64,000 nucleotides of DNA from Hymenoscyphus infarciens (lineage: Eukaryota > Ascomycota > Leotiomycetes > Helotiales > Helotiaceae). The position numbers were made by a program, and so were the translations under genes. The notes below the pieces were generated by a model that did not search any database, was not told where the DNA came from, and was given only the letters and a program-made list of their open reading frames with translations. Shown here piece after piece: positions 22,601 through 35,156 of the stretch (position 1 is its first letter; each line of letters opens with the position of its first letter). The stretch lies in contig LLCB01000190.1 in assembly GCA_001414345.1 (NCBI GenBank), forward strand, positions 1-64,000, written 5' to 3'.

Positions 22601-23730
22601 ATATTAGTATAATACTACTACTAGAGTAGAATAGGTTTAGACTATAAGAGATATATAGTAGATTATTAAGCTTATATATACTCTTATTCTTAATAAACAA
22701 AAAAATAAGGATTCCTTTACTCTCTACTACTACTTAACTATCTTATATAATATTTATATATAGATTTTAAATTATTTTTAAAAAACAAATATAGATTTAA
22801 AACTATATTAGTATTTATTAATATACTTAGAAAAGATTTAGTATTAATACTCTACTACTTAATTCTAGATATTAAAAGACTAGTTAAACTTTTTATTTAA
22901 TAGATTTACTATTTTAGTTACTATTTTAAATTAATTATATTTAATTTGAAACCTTAATTTATCTTAGTATTTTAGATTAGATTTTATTAAATAATTAGTA
23001 TTAAGTTTAAGCTTAGTACTACCTACTATAAATAGATAAAGAGATAGATAGAAATAATAAACTAATATATTAATTAAAGACTAAGGCCTTTTATAATATA
23101 TTATTAAGATAACTAGAGTATATTAATCTCTCTAATAGATAGAGTATAAATAATACTTCTATACTTATCTATTAGTATAACCTCTTAATAGCTTAAGTTT
23201 AGACTTAATCTAAGAAATTTATAAGACTAGAATACTCTAAAGACTTCTATTTCTTAGGAATAACTTAACTATAATAAGATAGTAAAAGTAGCTTAATATA
23301 TATACTCTATTTAGAGAATAGCTAAAGATAATATAAGTAAGACCTTATAAAAGATAGAAGATAGTATAAATTAGTACTAAAGAGCTATTAACTATAAGAT
23401 TAGTAATAAAGTTTACTTATCTACTAAAAGTCTTTAGTCAAAAGCGTATTAAATAGTAGATAAGACCTTTTAAAATATAAAATTATATAGAACACTTCTA
23501 TAGACTAAAACTTTTAGAAATATTATTAATTTATAATATTTTTGCTCTTAATATACTATTAAAAGATCTAAATACTCTTTTACTAGAATAAGAGGCTCTA
23601 GAGCCTTTACTAGATATTATTTAAGATATATAAGAATAAGAGATATAAGAAATACTTAGTAGTAGACTTTTTAAAAATTAGCTATAGTACTAGATAAAAT
23701 AGAGTAGATATAATTTAGATTCTACCTAGT

Positions 23731-23913
23731 TATAATAGTTCCGATTCAAGACTATAGTAGTTCTAGTTTTAGACCTGTTACGTGACTTCTCACCGCCTAG
23801 TAGAATCCTATATATTAGTATCGTTTAGAGCTGTCTTCGCTTTTTATCTTTAGTTTTTACGTTAATAACTACGAATAAACTACTTCTCTACTCTACTTCT
23901 ACCTTATTATTAT
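23731..23913 (+). repeat. 5' LTR of TRIM-like element
   Basis: It begins TATAATAGTTCCGATTC and contains GACCTGTTACGTGACTTCTC and GAGCTGTCTTCGC. It matches 24761-24943 with scattered transitions. Confidence 0.85.
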
Positions 23914-24760
23914 ATTAAACTAAAGGTTACTCTTCTTATAAGCTCTTAATCTTAGCTCTATTCTAGCCTCTCTACCGCCGACTCTGCGAACCTCTTTAAA
24001 TAGCTTCTTAGACCTCTTATTAGCGACCTCTTAATCGATACTAAGCTTAAGACCTCTCTCTAGTATCTTTAGATCTCCTCTCTCTAGCGTCTGCGGACCT
24101 CTTCTCTCTCTAGTATCTTTAGATTCTCTCTCTCTAGCGTCTGCGGACCTCTCTCTCTCTCTCTCTTTCTTTAAATAGCTAGTATCTAACTACTCTGATA
24201 ATAGACTCTAATATCGTACGCTAGGTGTATAACTTTAACTCTCTTATTAAAAAGAAATATTAATACGCTTATATAATCGACGCTTTAATAAGATAGCTTA
24301 TCTAGCTTATTATTAGTTAATCTAAGCCTTCTATTAATAAGAAGAAGCTCTTCTACGCCTCGACGAGAGAAGTCTTTTAAGTAGACCTTTTTACTTTTAG
24401 CTATATTATTTTCTAATAACTCTCGAAGTCTTCTCCTTCTCCTTCTAATATTACGAAAGCTCTTAAAGCCTATACTTTAGTAATCGACAAAATTATAAGA
24501 GTATATACTAGTCGCTTAGCAGATTATATAAATTAGTATTAGAGAGCGACTATAGAGAGTTTTAGATAACTCGGCGTATAGCTAGTATCTTATAACTTAG
24601 TATATAGCTAGTACCTTACTACTCTTATAGAGCTAGTATCTTATAGCTGCTTTAGTAGAAGAAAGAGTATAGGCTTAGACTAGTATATATATAAATAGAT
24701 AAGTATACTAGTTTCTAGAGCTATAGAGCTCGAGGGCGAGCTCTACTAAAGAGAGAGAAA

Positions 24761-24943
24761 TATAATAGTTCTAATTTAAGACTATAGTAGTTCTGGTTTC
24801 AGACCTGTTATATAACTCCTCACCGCCTAGTAGAATCCTATATATTAGTATTATTTAGAGCTGTCTTCGCTCTTTATCTTTAGTTTTTATGTTAATAACT
24901 ACGAATAGACTACTTCTCTACTCTACTTCTATCTTATTATTAT
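24761..24943 (+). repeat. 3' LTR of TRIM-like element
   Basis: It begins TATAATAGTTCTAATTT. Landmarks are shared with 23731-23913, with extra C-to-T and G-to-A changes. Confidence 0.85.
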
Positions 24944-25087
24944 CCTAGTATCTTATAGAATTTTTTTAGAGTTTACTATATTATCTAAGAGACGTTTATA
25001 CTAAATATCTAGAAGAGCTAGAACTACTCTAACTTCTCTCTAAATAGATTATATATAGAAATTAGATAAGAATTAATTAAGTAAAGT

Positions 25088-25278
25088 TATAATAGCTCTC
25101 TATAAATATATAAAGAGAGTACTTATAGAATAGTACCTAATATTAAGAAAAACTAAACTAAAGAGAAAAGCAAAGAGTATAAGTACTCTAGCTTTATTTA
25201 TATATATTAAGCAAAGCCTTAGTAAAGCCTTAAAATAACCTAGTTACGTAAGTAATATATATAACTAAGACTATTATA
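25088..25278 (-). repeat. LTR of minus-strand gypsy copy 2 (3' LTR)
   Basis: A 191-bp copy, preceded by target duplication AAAGT and followed inward by the polypurine tract on the minus strand (CTCCCTCTTTAAATAG as read on plus). Confidence 0.9.
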
Positions 25279-27547
25279 CTACTCCCTCTTTAAATAGGCC
25301 TTCTATAACTAAGCAGCTTTATTCTTCTTTAATATAGAAGTATTAACCTCTAGCTTACTATAATCCTCTCTTCTAGCCTCGTATACTACTTTCTATAACA
25401 GAAGAGCTTCTAGAGGACTAGCTATTTTTAGCTTCTCTAAATAGAACTTCTCTACTAGTTATAGTATATAGATTAGTTATTAAGCTAGATACTAATTAAG
25501 GTCTTTATTATAGCCTTTTTACTTAATTTAGTAATAGAAGAACTACTATCTCTTCTTACTAGCTAGTATTTCTTTAACCTCTTATTCCTCTTCTTTATTT
25601 ATAATAATTAGTAAGAGTAGTATAACTACCTATCCTAGTAAGAGATCGTCTATAGCCTTATATAACTTCTTAAAAGTAAAGATAAAGTAGACTTTAATAG
25701 AAGCTAGTAGTTATAATTAAAAAGTAAAACCTACTTCTTTAAAGATCTTAAAAGAGTTAGCTATCTAGTAGTCTAGCTTTTAGCTTAATTATTAAGTTAC
25801 TTAGTCCTTTATTATAATAAAGACTATATCTTCTACTCTAAAATTAACATCTTATTTATATTTATTTATATTTTATTTCTTCTTCTATTAAGCTTTTAAT
25901 ATATTTACTTAGCTAATGTCTAAGACCTCTTAGATTATCTTTATAACTACTATAGCTTCTTCTTATAATAGCTATTCTTTTATATTAGCTAGTTCTAGTA
26001 TTTACTAGTTAAACAGGGTTCTTAGTATATATCCTTTTTATAACTTAAAAAGTAATATTCTAATAGTATTATAAAGTAGTACTAACTATATATAGTCTAT
26101 TATTAGAAGGATTTTAGACTAATTAGTATAATAATAATTAATATATAGCTATAAGTACTAATTAAAGTATTAATTTATAATCTTAGTCTAGCTATTAGTT
26201 TAAGCGTAGTTTATAATAGAGAGTTAAAGCTAAATACCTAGGATTTAAGTAAACTCTTTTTAAAACGTAGTAATAAAGTAAGAGCTTCTATCTAATATTA
26301 TACTTTCTAGAATCTTATAGTATTATAAAACATATTTAATATATAACCTTACTATCTATTTAGAAGTAATATTCTTATAATAAAGTATTAAAATAGACTA
26401 CTTAGATAAGTAGTCTATTACTATAAATATATTATTATAACTATACTTATTAACTAGAAAGAACTTAAAATCTATAGCTATATATTACTATATATATAGT
26501 AGTACTAGGAATAGATATAAATAGCTAAGTATTTTATCTTAAGAAACATCTACTCTTCTATATTTATAATAGTTTTATATATATCTTATAATATTAGCTT
26601 TTATATTTTACTAAATATATCTTAAATATAGAATTTAGTAGGTCTTATCCCTTCTTAGGTAAGCTAAAAGTATCTAATTATAAGCCTTATAAATTAGGTC
26701 TATTCTTAGTATATCTACGTCTAATACTACTAAGTAGTCTTAATAAAGTAAAAGGCCTTCTTCTAAAGTATATAAAGAATTAGTATTAGTTTTAGCTTAT
26801 ACTTATATAACTTAAAGTATTATAATATCCTTATTTACTTAATAGATTTATTTTAAAAGTATAAATAATTCTTAAAAGTAGTCTTTATTAACTAAAGCTA
26901 GTATAATCGAGCTTATTTTAACCTCTAAGTCTTTAAGTACTTTTATATTAACTTATTCCTTTATTAAAAGTATATAAGTCTAGTACTACTCTTTAAGTTC
27001 CTTTTATAAGTATATCTTATTTACTTTATAAGTTAAAGTATCTATCTTCTTATTCTTATATCTTAAATAAAATATAATAATAAAATAGTACTTAGCTAAG
27101 GCTTTAGCCTATCTTACTTAATAAGTAGTAAGTTACTTAGTAGTTATAAAATACTAAAACACTTTATAATTAGTATAAATATAAATCTTTAAATATATAT
27201 TTTATAGTTCTAGTCTCTATTCTATAAGTAAGCATATAATAGTAAGTAGCTCTTTATTATATATTTTATAGTTATACTTAACTAAAGACATAGTTTTACT
27301 AAAGTAGGCTATAAGATACTATTCTCTATTTACTTATTATTATTATAATACTCTAATAATAATTCTATTTAAAGCGTCTTTCTTAATTATAGTAGAAAAG
27401 TTAAGAGAGTAGTAGTAGAGGATTAGTATAGAAGTAAATACTACTTTTAAGTCTTTAAATACTTCTTAATACCTCTTATTAAAATTAAAAAGTATATTAT
27501 TCTATATTAAGCGTACTAAGAGCTTTATAATTATATTATAGTTCTAG

Positions 27548-27799
27548 ATAAACCTTTAATAGAAGTTATAAAAACTAAAGAAGCTTTAAACACCTTTTAC
27601 TATCTCTAGAGCTTACTATTTCTATACTACTAAGACCTTTTTAGGGTCTACTTTAATACTATTAGTATTAATAATAAACCTTTAATAGAAGTTATAGAAA
27701 CTAAGGAAGCTTTAAACACCTTTTACTATCTCTAGAGCTTACTATTTCTATACTACTAAGACCTTTTTAAGGTCTACTTTAATACTATTAGTATTAATA
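27548..27799 (-). repeat. 126-bp tandem duplication in RT region
   Basis: Two adjacent copies, 27548-27673 and 27674-27799, of a segment that occurs once in copy 1 (near 16333-16458). The period of 126 bp is 42 codons, so the reading frame was preserved. The two copies already differ by transitions, so the duplication predates at least part of the mutation. Confidence 0.8.
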
Positions 27800-29841
27800 A
27801 TAAACCTAAGATATTTTATCTTCTTAATATTAAACTTATACTTCTTAATATTAACTTATAACCTAGTATTCTTAAGATATTAAAAGACTTTTTATATATA
27901 CTCTTTATATTTAAGAACGTTTAATAAATAGAGAAGGATATTATCTAAATAGGTAGAGTAGAAGTTATCTAAATAAATAAATAAGATATTATTTATATAA
28001 TACTAGTAGGTAGATAGGCTATTTATTAGACTAAATAGTAGAACCTTATACTTATATATTTTATAATAAGTATAAAAAGTAGTTAATTCCTTAGTATCTA
28101 GATCTATTTATATATAGTAGAATATTTACTAAATATCTAGCTTAGTAAAAATATAAGCTTAACTAATATATATAAGCGTTTTATTAATTAGAGGTAATAG
28201 ATAGTAGTTCTTTTAAGTAAGATTATTAAGTTTTTAGAAGTTAATATAAAAACGTAGCCTTCTATCTACTTTCTTTATAAATAGAATAAGAGTAGTAAAG
28301 AGAAACTAGCTATATTTAATAAACTCTTTATAAAAATTCTTTAAGATATATTCCTTTATAGCTAATAACTCTTTTATAAACATCTTATATAAAGAGGAAT
28401 ATCTAAGAATATTTAGACTTTTAAGATTAATCTTATAATTATAGTATTAGTAAAGTAGAAAGGTATCTAAGATAGTCTTAGAAAATACTTCTTTAAAGTC
28501 CTAGTACTTATTAGAAAGAGCGATATTAAGAGCTATATCTAGCTCTTAATTAGCTATAATAGTATTAATTTTATATATACTTATAATAAACATCTTACTA
28601 TTCTTTTAAAGTAAGTAATAATATATTCCTATAACTAAAATAGCTAAAATATTAATAATAGAGTCTAACTTCTTTAAGATAAAGGGTTTCTAATAGTATA
28701 CTAGAGTAAGTACCTTCTTTATAATACTCTTAAGTTCTCTTTTTATAACCTAGTATTATACTTATATTAAAGACTTATAGCCTCCTCTATTATATATAGT
28801 TAAGGTATAACTAGTTAGAGTTATAGTATTAATTTTAAGGTAATCTATAGGCTTTAAGAGTCTTCTACTTTATTAGTACTATTTATCTATTTCTATAGCT
28901 CGGTTATAAGTATTAGCTTTATCTTAATAAGAGAGTATAGAGTCTTTTAGTTATATAACATCTTAAGAGAGAAGAGTTAGCTATTAAGTAGAGAAGTAAA
29001 GCTTAAGATTATTAGACTAGAGTAGTTTTTAATAAGTTATATTAATATTAATATAAAAGTACTTAAAAAACCTCTAGCTAAAGATAATATTATATAAACC
29101 TAAGTCTAAGAGAATAAATAGTATATTAAAGAATTTATAGCTATCTAAGATATAATTTAAAAAGAGATAGTATATAGCTTTACTTCTAATTTCTCTATTA
29201 TATTTATAAATCTTAATAAAAGTAGGAAGTCTTTTAGTTTTTAAACTATAGAACTTTATAAGGTTATAACTAAGTTATATATTTATAAAAGAAAAGGTAT
29301 TTACTCTAAGGTTACTAAAAGTAGTAGTTTATATATTAAATCTATTAATAGTTATTATACTAGATAAAGTAAACGATTTCCTACTAATTAATAACTATAG
29401 ATTAATCTTAGAGAGATTAATCCTATATTTATTTAAAAAAGAGTCTTCTCTTAGACTTTTTCGTTTCTTAACTCTAAACTAGTATCTTCTTCTTTAAGCT
29501 TTTTAAAGTTAACTCTATATATTCTTAGCTTTAGATAATTCTTAATATAATAACTAGACTTACTATAGTTAAAGTACTTATCTAATAGTTCTAGGGTTAA
29601 GTAGTTATTTATAGTAGAGGTGTTAGAGCGTCTAAGAGAGATAAAAGAGGCTATAGAGGAAGAAGAGCTAGTAAGCGTAAGAATAGGTATATACTAGTTT
29701 AAGGTAAGAGGAAAGTTTATTACTTATATCTTTTAAAAAGCGAGATTTTAAAGGTTATTATTAATACTACTTATAAGATTATAAAAGGAGTTTATATCTC
29801 TTTTAGCTTAGAACTTAGTAATAATAAGAGATTAGTATAGT

Positions 29842-30149
29842 TGTGACAGCATGCCGTCATCCTAGACAGCTGGGAGTACCTGCCACATATGGGGTTTCGG
29901 CAGTTGTTGTCTTACATAGTCTGTTTTAGGAAGGTTACGTAGGTTTGAGCTTTTGTACTAGCCGAGGTTGTTCGGTTTCGGACCCTTTTGTACTATCTGA
30001 ACCTCTTGTATATAGCAGCCTACTCCTAGAGTTAGAAAAGGCTAGTTTAGCCTTTTCTTCTGTATTAGGCCTAGTATTTATATACGTCATTCTGCTAAAC
30101 GTACTCCTATATGCCTCTTCTATAGTTGTGTATATTTTATGCTGTTATA
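29842..30149 (+). repeat. 5' LTR of youngest element
   Basis: It starts TGTGACAGCATGCCGTC and ends ATGCTGTTATA. It is almost free of RIP-type change compared with its partner. An open frame of 109 codons starts inside it (29945) but matches no family and is probably chance. Confidence 0.9.
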
Positions 30150-32240
30150 TAAAAAGGCTAAACTCGACTTCGCTAGTGACAGCCTTTATAATATCTCTTT
30201 TAAGCTTGTCGTTACTCCTTTTGTTTTCGAATACAACTCGGCCTAGATTCAGACTAGGACGACAACATCCTTAAATAGCCGGGATTCTAGAGATCTCCTA
30301 GACGGCTAGTGATACTAGGGTTTAGTGTCTATATAGATAGCTAATAAAAATCGTATGTTGCACGTTAAGGAAGTAGGAATACGCTAAGTGTTTCAGAGGC
30401 TTCTAATAACCCTCTCTGTGTAGGGACTACTATACACAGGTTCGGTGAATAAGTCGACTATTACCAAAAGTCATCGCGAAGGCTTCCGAATCTGCTCTTA
30501 CCCCCCCCCCCAAATCGACATCTTCGAAGATGTTGAATTCAGTTCTACCACAAGGCGTTAAACGACCTTCCAGAGCCACCCCCCTTACTGAAAGACACCC
30601 TTCCGAAAACCGCCTAAATAGCATCCACACACTAAGATCGAGAAGATCTCGACGAAACAAAGAGTAAGACTTCTCAAATACAGACCAGATACGGTCGGTT
30701 GTATAAGCTTTAGAAGCAGAGAATCAAGAAACAAAGGATCAGCTAGCCGAGCTAGAAAAGAGAGTAGGCGAACTCATAATTCAAAGTTAACAAAATACCT
30801 CCTCTCTAAACCCTCCTCGATCTGACCCTCTTCTACTTCTAAGCCTAAATTCATACCCCTTTCAGCTACGAGCAGCTACCCCTAATACCTTCTAAAATTC
30901 CTCCCCTACCTAACATAGCACCGAAGCCCCTTCGAATACCCTCTGACCTTAACGAAAAAGTAAGATAACCGAAAAGATTGAACCTTTAGATAACGGCATT
31001 TCGCTTATATACTGATAATAGAAGATATTAGTATAAGATAGACTCTATGTAAATGCCGACTACTATAGTTTACCTTTAATATATAAAGCCCTTATTTAGG
31101 GTATAATAACTAGACTAGCTAGGAACTACTTAGAGCCTAGATACGAGTTAGAGTCGGACCTTACTTTTAAAGATTAAGAAGATATAGTTGCCTTTTTAGA
31201 TACCTACTTTTTAACTAGTTATAAGATAGAGGATGCTTAGAACGCTTTTAGATCCTTGTAAATAAGATAACAAGACGTTAAAGAAACTTTTACTATATTT
31301 AAGAGTCGCTTTTCGAGTATAGCTATACTTAGAGGTATACTAGAATTAAAATAGTTCTTTTAAATATAAGATAAGATTATACTATAGCTCTAAAACTTAG
31401 CTGCTTTAAAAAAGAGATAATAGAACTATAACTTTATCGAAATAGTAGCTAATCTTTTAGCCTTAGATAAGGAGATACGCTAAAATACTAAGTTATATAA
31501 TATTAGTACTTCGGTCTAAAATACCCCCTTCTTATCTAATTTAACTCTAAACTCCTTATAATCCGATAGCGAATCTTCTACTACTTCTAAAGTAGAATCA
31601 GAATTAGAAGATAAATAAGTCCTTAAGTACCTTAAAGAGAATAAGGTAATACGATAATTTTTAGTAATAACTCTTTAACTAGCTAAAACTACCCCTTTTA
31701 TTATCTTAAACTTTGGATAACATTTTTAACTTTAATAACTTCAGTAATAACTTTATATTTAGCTAGCTAAAACTCTACTGACTCTAATAAGAGTCTTATA
31801 TTCTTTACTTTCTTTTTACTTCTAGCTAGGCTAGAAGTTTTATTTAAATTTAAATCAGATACGAATTAGTACGCTCTTAAAGTAAGCTCTTAACTAAGTT
31901 ATTACTATTACCTATAACATTACCTCTTAATATTTGCCTCTAACTCTACTTTAAACTTTTTCTACTTTAAACTTTTTCTAATTTTTACTTTAAACTTTTT
32001 CTAACCTACTAGACAGGATTAGACTATACTCTTTTAGTAAACGTAAATGCTTACTTTAATATAGAAAGATTAGAACAAAGTCTTTTTATAAGTATCTACG
32101 AAGTCGATTCAGAACCTAACCTTCTCGCTTATAATAAAATCAATAAAACACGACTAATGTAATAACTTACGCTATCTCGATTTAGCCCTAAACAATAAGA
32201 GAGATAGACTCGAGGACGAGTCTTTTTTAAGAGAGGGAGA

Positions 32241-32548
32241 TGTAATAGTATACTATTATCTTAGATAGCTAGGAGTATCTACTATATATAGGGTTTCAGT
32301 AGTTATTGTCTTACATAGTCTGTTTTAGGAAAGTTACGTAGGTTTAAGCTTTTATACTAGCTAAGGTTGTTCGGTTTTAGACCCTTTTATACTATCCGAA
32401 TCTCTTATATATAGCAGCCTACTCTTAGAGTTAGAAAAGGCTAGTTTAGCCTTTTCTTCTATATTAGGCCTAGTATTTACATACGTCATTCTACCAAACG
32501 CACTCCTATATACCTCTTCTATAGTTATATATATTTCGTACCGTTATA
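32241..32548 (+). repeat. 3' LTR of youngest element
   Basis: It starts TGTAATAGTATACTATT and ends TACCGTTATA. It differs from the left LTR by many G-to-A and C-to-T transitions in its first 100 bases and fewer later. Confidence 0.9.
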
Positions 32549-33534
32549 ATAGTATAAGAGTTAACTTATTCTATAAGTCTTCTACCTAGTCTTATTATTA
32601 AACTTTAGCTTTATCTATAATTTATTAGAACTTAGTATAGAAGTTATAGAAAGTTTCTCTCTTTAATATAATAAGGTCTTAATATTAGATATAAGCTTCT
32701 TAGTATATATAAGAGCTAATAGTAATATTTTAGAAGTAAGTTAATATCTCTTTATAACTACTAAACTAATCTATAATATTAAACTTATATCTTAGATAAA
32801 TATAGTTTTAAGCTCTTCTAGAAGTATAATAGTAGATTAAATTTATCCTTACTTCTTTAGACTTAAAGTAGTTAGTATTAATAGATAACTTTATTATAAT
32901 TTTAGTTTCTTAAGTTATATAAGTAAATTTATCTTTTATAATAAATTAGTAAAGATTAGCTATTCTACTTATCTTCTTTAATAATAGAACTATAAAGGAG
33001 GAACGAGTTATATTAAGAGTTTATAGCTAAGTAGAAGTATATTAATAAGAAGTACTAGCTATATTTAAAGTATTTACTTTAAGTTTATAAACTTTACTTA
33101 TTAATAAGGTTATTACTTTAAGGATTTATTATAAAGTAGAGTTAGGTAGAGGTAATTTAGAGATCTTATACTATAAAGAACTAGTAGTTGTCTTAGTAAG
33201 AGAAGGTAGTAGTAGTATAGTAATAGCTACTATATATGTTTTAGTAGGTCGAGTTCTTAAGCTAGATTAGGATATAACGTTAATAGAAGAGAGAAGAAAG
33301 ATTAGCTCTACTGACTCTAAAGTAGAGTAGAATAGTTCTTAGATTAATAGGTTACCTTTAAAGGACTCGACGTAGTTAATAGAAGAACGCTAGACCTTAC
33401 TACTTAATATAAATAGGTTTAGCTTTATAAAAGAGGATAGTAGATTTAAAGGATTTAATATAAGTAAATATATATATTATTATTAGAATATTAGTAAAAG
33501 CCTTCCTAGGTAAAGAGAGAGAGTTTAGTTTTAG

Positions 33535-33725
33535 TATAATAGCTCTCTATAAATATATAAAGAGAGTATTTATAGAATAGTATCTAATATTAAGGAAAAC
33601 TAAACTAAAGAGAAAAGTAAAGAGTATAAGTACTCTAGCTTTATTTATATATATTAAGTAAAGCCTTAGTAAAGCCTTAAGACAACCTAGTTACGTAAGT
33701 AACGTATATAACTAGGACTATTATA
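33535..33725 (-). repeat. LTR of minus-strand gypsy copy 2 (5' LTR)
   Basis: A 191-bp copy ending CTATTATA at 33725, followed by target duplication AAAGT. Confidence 0.9.
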
Positions 33726-33889
33726 AAAGTAAAGAGTTAATTTTTAAAACTCTATTAATACTCTCTAATTCTAGTTACTCTTAATAAGGAACTTATAATA
33801 AAAACCTAAGATAAAACACTAACTAGTAGAAATGTTTAAAGTTAATAATATAAAGAACTAAGACTAAGTTACTACTAAAACAGAGCCTA

Positions 33890-34860
33890 CTAACTCTCTC
33901 TAGACTAGAGCCTCTTCTTTCTCTAACTTATCTTTATTCTCCTTCTCTCTCTCTTAAGTATAAGAAGTCTAAATCAGCTATTCCTCTACTTTCTTCTTAT
34001 AAGAGTACTTCTTATCTTAGTAATCTTCTATAATAGGCTTAGTAAGAGACGTCTATAAACTCTTTAAATAAGCTCTAAAAAAGACTTAAACCTAGGTTCA
34101 AATAGAGGTCTTATTCTTTATAATACTATATAAGAACTATTAAAGTATTAATAACTAAAGCTTCTCTAATTAGTAAGAAGTACTTATAATAACCTTAATA
34201 TAAAGTACTTAAGTCTCTTCTAAGAGAGTAAACTATATCTCTAAGCTATTCTTTAGTACCTCTATACTAGTAATAACTAATACTTTATTTAGAGCCTTAG
34301 TAGCCTTCTTAATCTCTCTTTTCTTCTTCTTAAGCTAAAGCTTATTAAACTCCTCTTTTATAAACTAAGATAACTATCTATAGTTAGAATAGATTTAAGA
34401 TATATTTAGAATTAAACTTATTAAAATCTATATAGTATTCTACTCTATATAGTACTTATACTTCTTTAACTTAGCCTTCTTAAAGATATATTAGTAATCC
34501 TCGTTCTAAGCTTTTATCTAAAGATACTAAACGTAGTAGACTTAGTAGATAGCTAGAAGTATACTAGTAGAAGTTAGAAAAGGTATTTTACTATATTAGA
34601 TTAACTCTAAATTAAGTCTAAGTAAGAAAAGAAAGACTTCCTAATATATATATATATTCTAGAAACTAGTTAATATATAAGAATATATCTAATTAGAAGA
34701 TATTTTTACTATTTATATTATTTAGATAAAAAAGAAAGAAGAAGAGAAGTTGAAATTAAGAAGAAGTCGTCTATTAATATACTACTAATAATAGTAGCTA
34801 GCGCTTTATAATTATTATTTATCGCTTAATAATTACTAATATAATATATAATAATAGTAA
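33890..34860. repeat. Interspersed repeat, copy A
   Basis: A segment of about 1 kb that recurs in the same orientation at about 39340-40280. Shared landmarks include ACTTCTTATCTTAGTA, CTATAAACTCTTTAAATAAGC, AAACCTAGGTT and the end block TAATTATTATT. It contains several CT-rich stretches. The family is not identified. It lies between gypsy copy 2 and the 3' LTR of the host element, so it could be an extra reading frame of that element or an independent insertion. Confidence 0.6.
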
Positions 34861-35156
34861 GATTATAATAACTCTATAATAGTATACTACTTTCTACTTA
34901 ATAGCTAATAATTAGCCTCTCTTTTATTTATATCTATTATTATATAATATATAATAGTAAATAAAGATCTCTTATCTAGTAAATAATAATACTACTACTT
35001 ACTAACTCTACTTTAACTACTAAGTACTATAAAGATAAATAATAGAAGATAAGTTATATCTCTTATAATAAATAGATAGATAATACTCTAGACGTCTTAA
35101 TACTATACTAACTATTAACTAAAGACTTAGAATAAGTCTTTTTTAAGAGAGAGAGA

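Larger units (their letters stand above)
23731..24943 (+). mobile_element. TRIM-like miniature LTR retrotransposon
   Basis: This 1213-bp element has 183-bp direct terminal repeats at 23731-23913 and 24761-24943 and an 847-bp internal region with no coding sequence. It is flanked by CCTAGT on both sides (23725-23730 and 24944-24949), consistent with a 5-6 bp target-site duplication. A polypurine tract (AAAGAGAGAGAAA) directly precedes the right LTR. The interior has a CT-rich tandem region (about 24055-24175). It keeps more G+C than its surroundings. It inserted into the chromodomain codons of the host gypsy element. It must rely on another element's enzymes for movement. Confidence 0.82.
19676..25035 (+). 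pseudogene. pol remnant of host gypsy element
   Basis: This is the plus-strand pol region of the host element, interrupted at 23731-24943. Degraded landmarks in order: a protease-like block near 20111 (ALVD...N-type), reverse transcriptase from about 21000 with an LNTLT-like segment near 21130 and YLDN in place of YLDD near 21410, RNase H with YNKEL near 21975, integrase-like text between about 22600 and 23300, and a chromodomain split by the TRIM insertion, with its tail RDVYTKYLEE near 24985-25015. Trp codons appear as TAG or TAA throughout, the expected effect of G-to-A transitions. Confidence 0.75.
29842..32548 (+). mobile_element. Non-autonomous LTR element, youngest nested insertion
   Basis: This 2707-bp element has 308-bp LTRs at 29842-30149 and 32241-32548 and a perfect 5-bp target-site duplication ATAGT (29837-29841 and 32549-32553). 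The polypurine tract AGAGAGGGAGA precedes the right LTR. The 2.1-kb interior carries a gag-like region with a coiled-coil-like stretch (QLAELEKRVGELI near 30750), but no reverse transcriptase, RNase H or integrase could be found, so it looks like a deletion derivative of the host-element family. Its left 1.1 kb has nearly normal base composition, while the right half is AT-rich like the rest of the block. It splits minus-strand gypsy copy 2. Confidence 0.87.
25088..33725 (-). mobile_element. Minus-strand Ty3/gypsy element, copy 2
   Basis: This is a second copy of the 13871-19670 family, with 191-bp LTRs at 25088-25278 and 33535-33725 and a 5-bp target-site duplication AAAGT (25083-25087 and 33726-33730). 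Removing the nested element at 29842-32548 leaves about 5.9 kb, equal to copy 1 plus a 126-bp tandem duplication. The reverse-transcriptase active-site block is on the minus strand near 27925-27962. It is heavily RIP-like with no open frames. It inserted downstream of the chromodomain of the host plus-strand element. Confidence 0.88.

Noticed and set aside
29945..30274. 109-codon plus-strand ORF
   Set aside because: It begins inside the LTR of the 29842-32548 element and runs into its leader. The related, more mutated copies do not preserve it and no domain is visible.
30430..30660. 76-codon minus-strand ORF
   Set aside because: It is antisense to the gag-like region of the same retrotransposon and includes a translated C-run, so it is a shadow frame.
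34870..35150. Possible centromere core in the AT-rich block
   Set aside because: The AT-richness is explained by recognisable RIP-mutated LTR elements. No centromere-specific evidence can be read from sequence alone.
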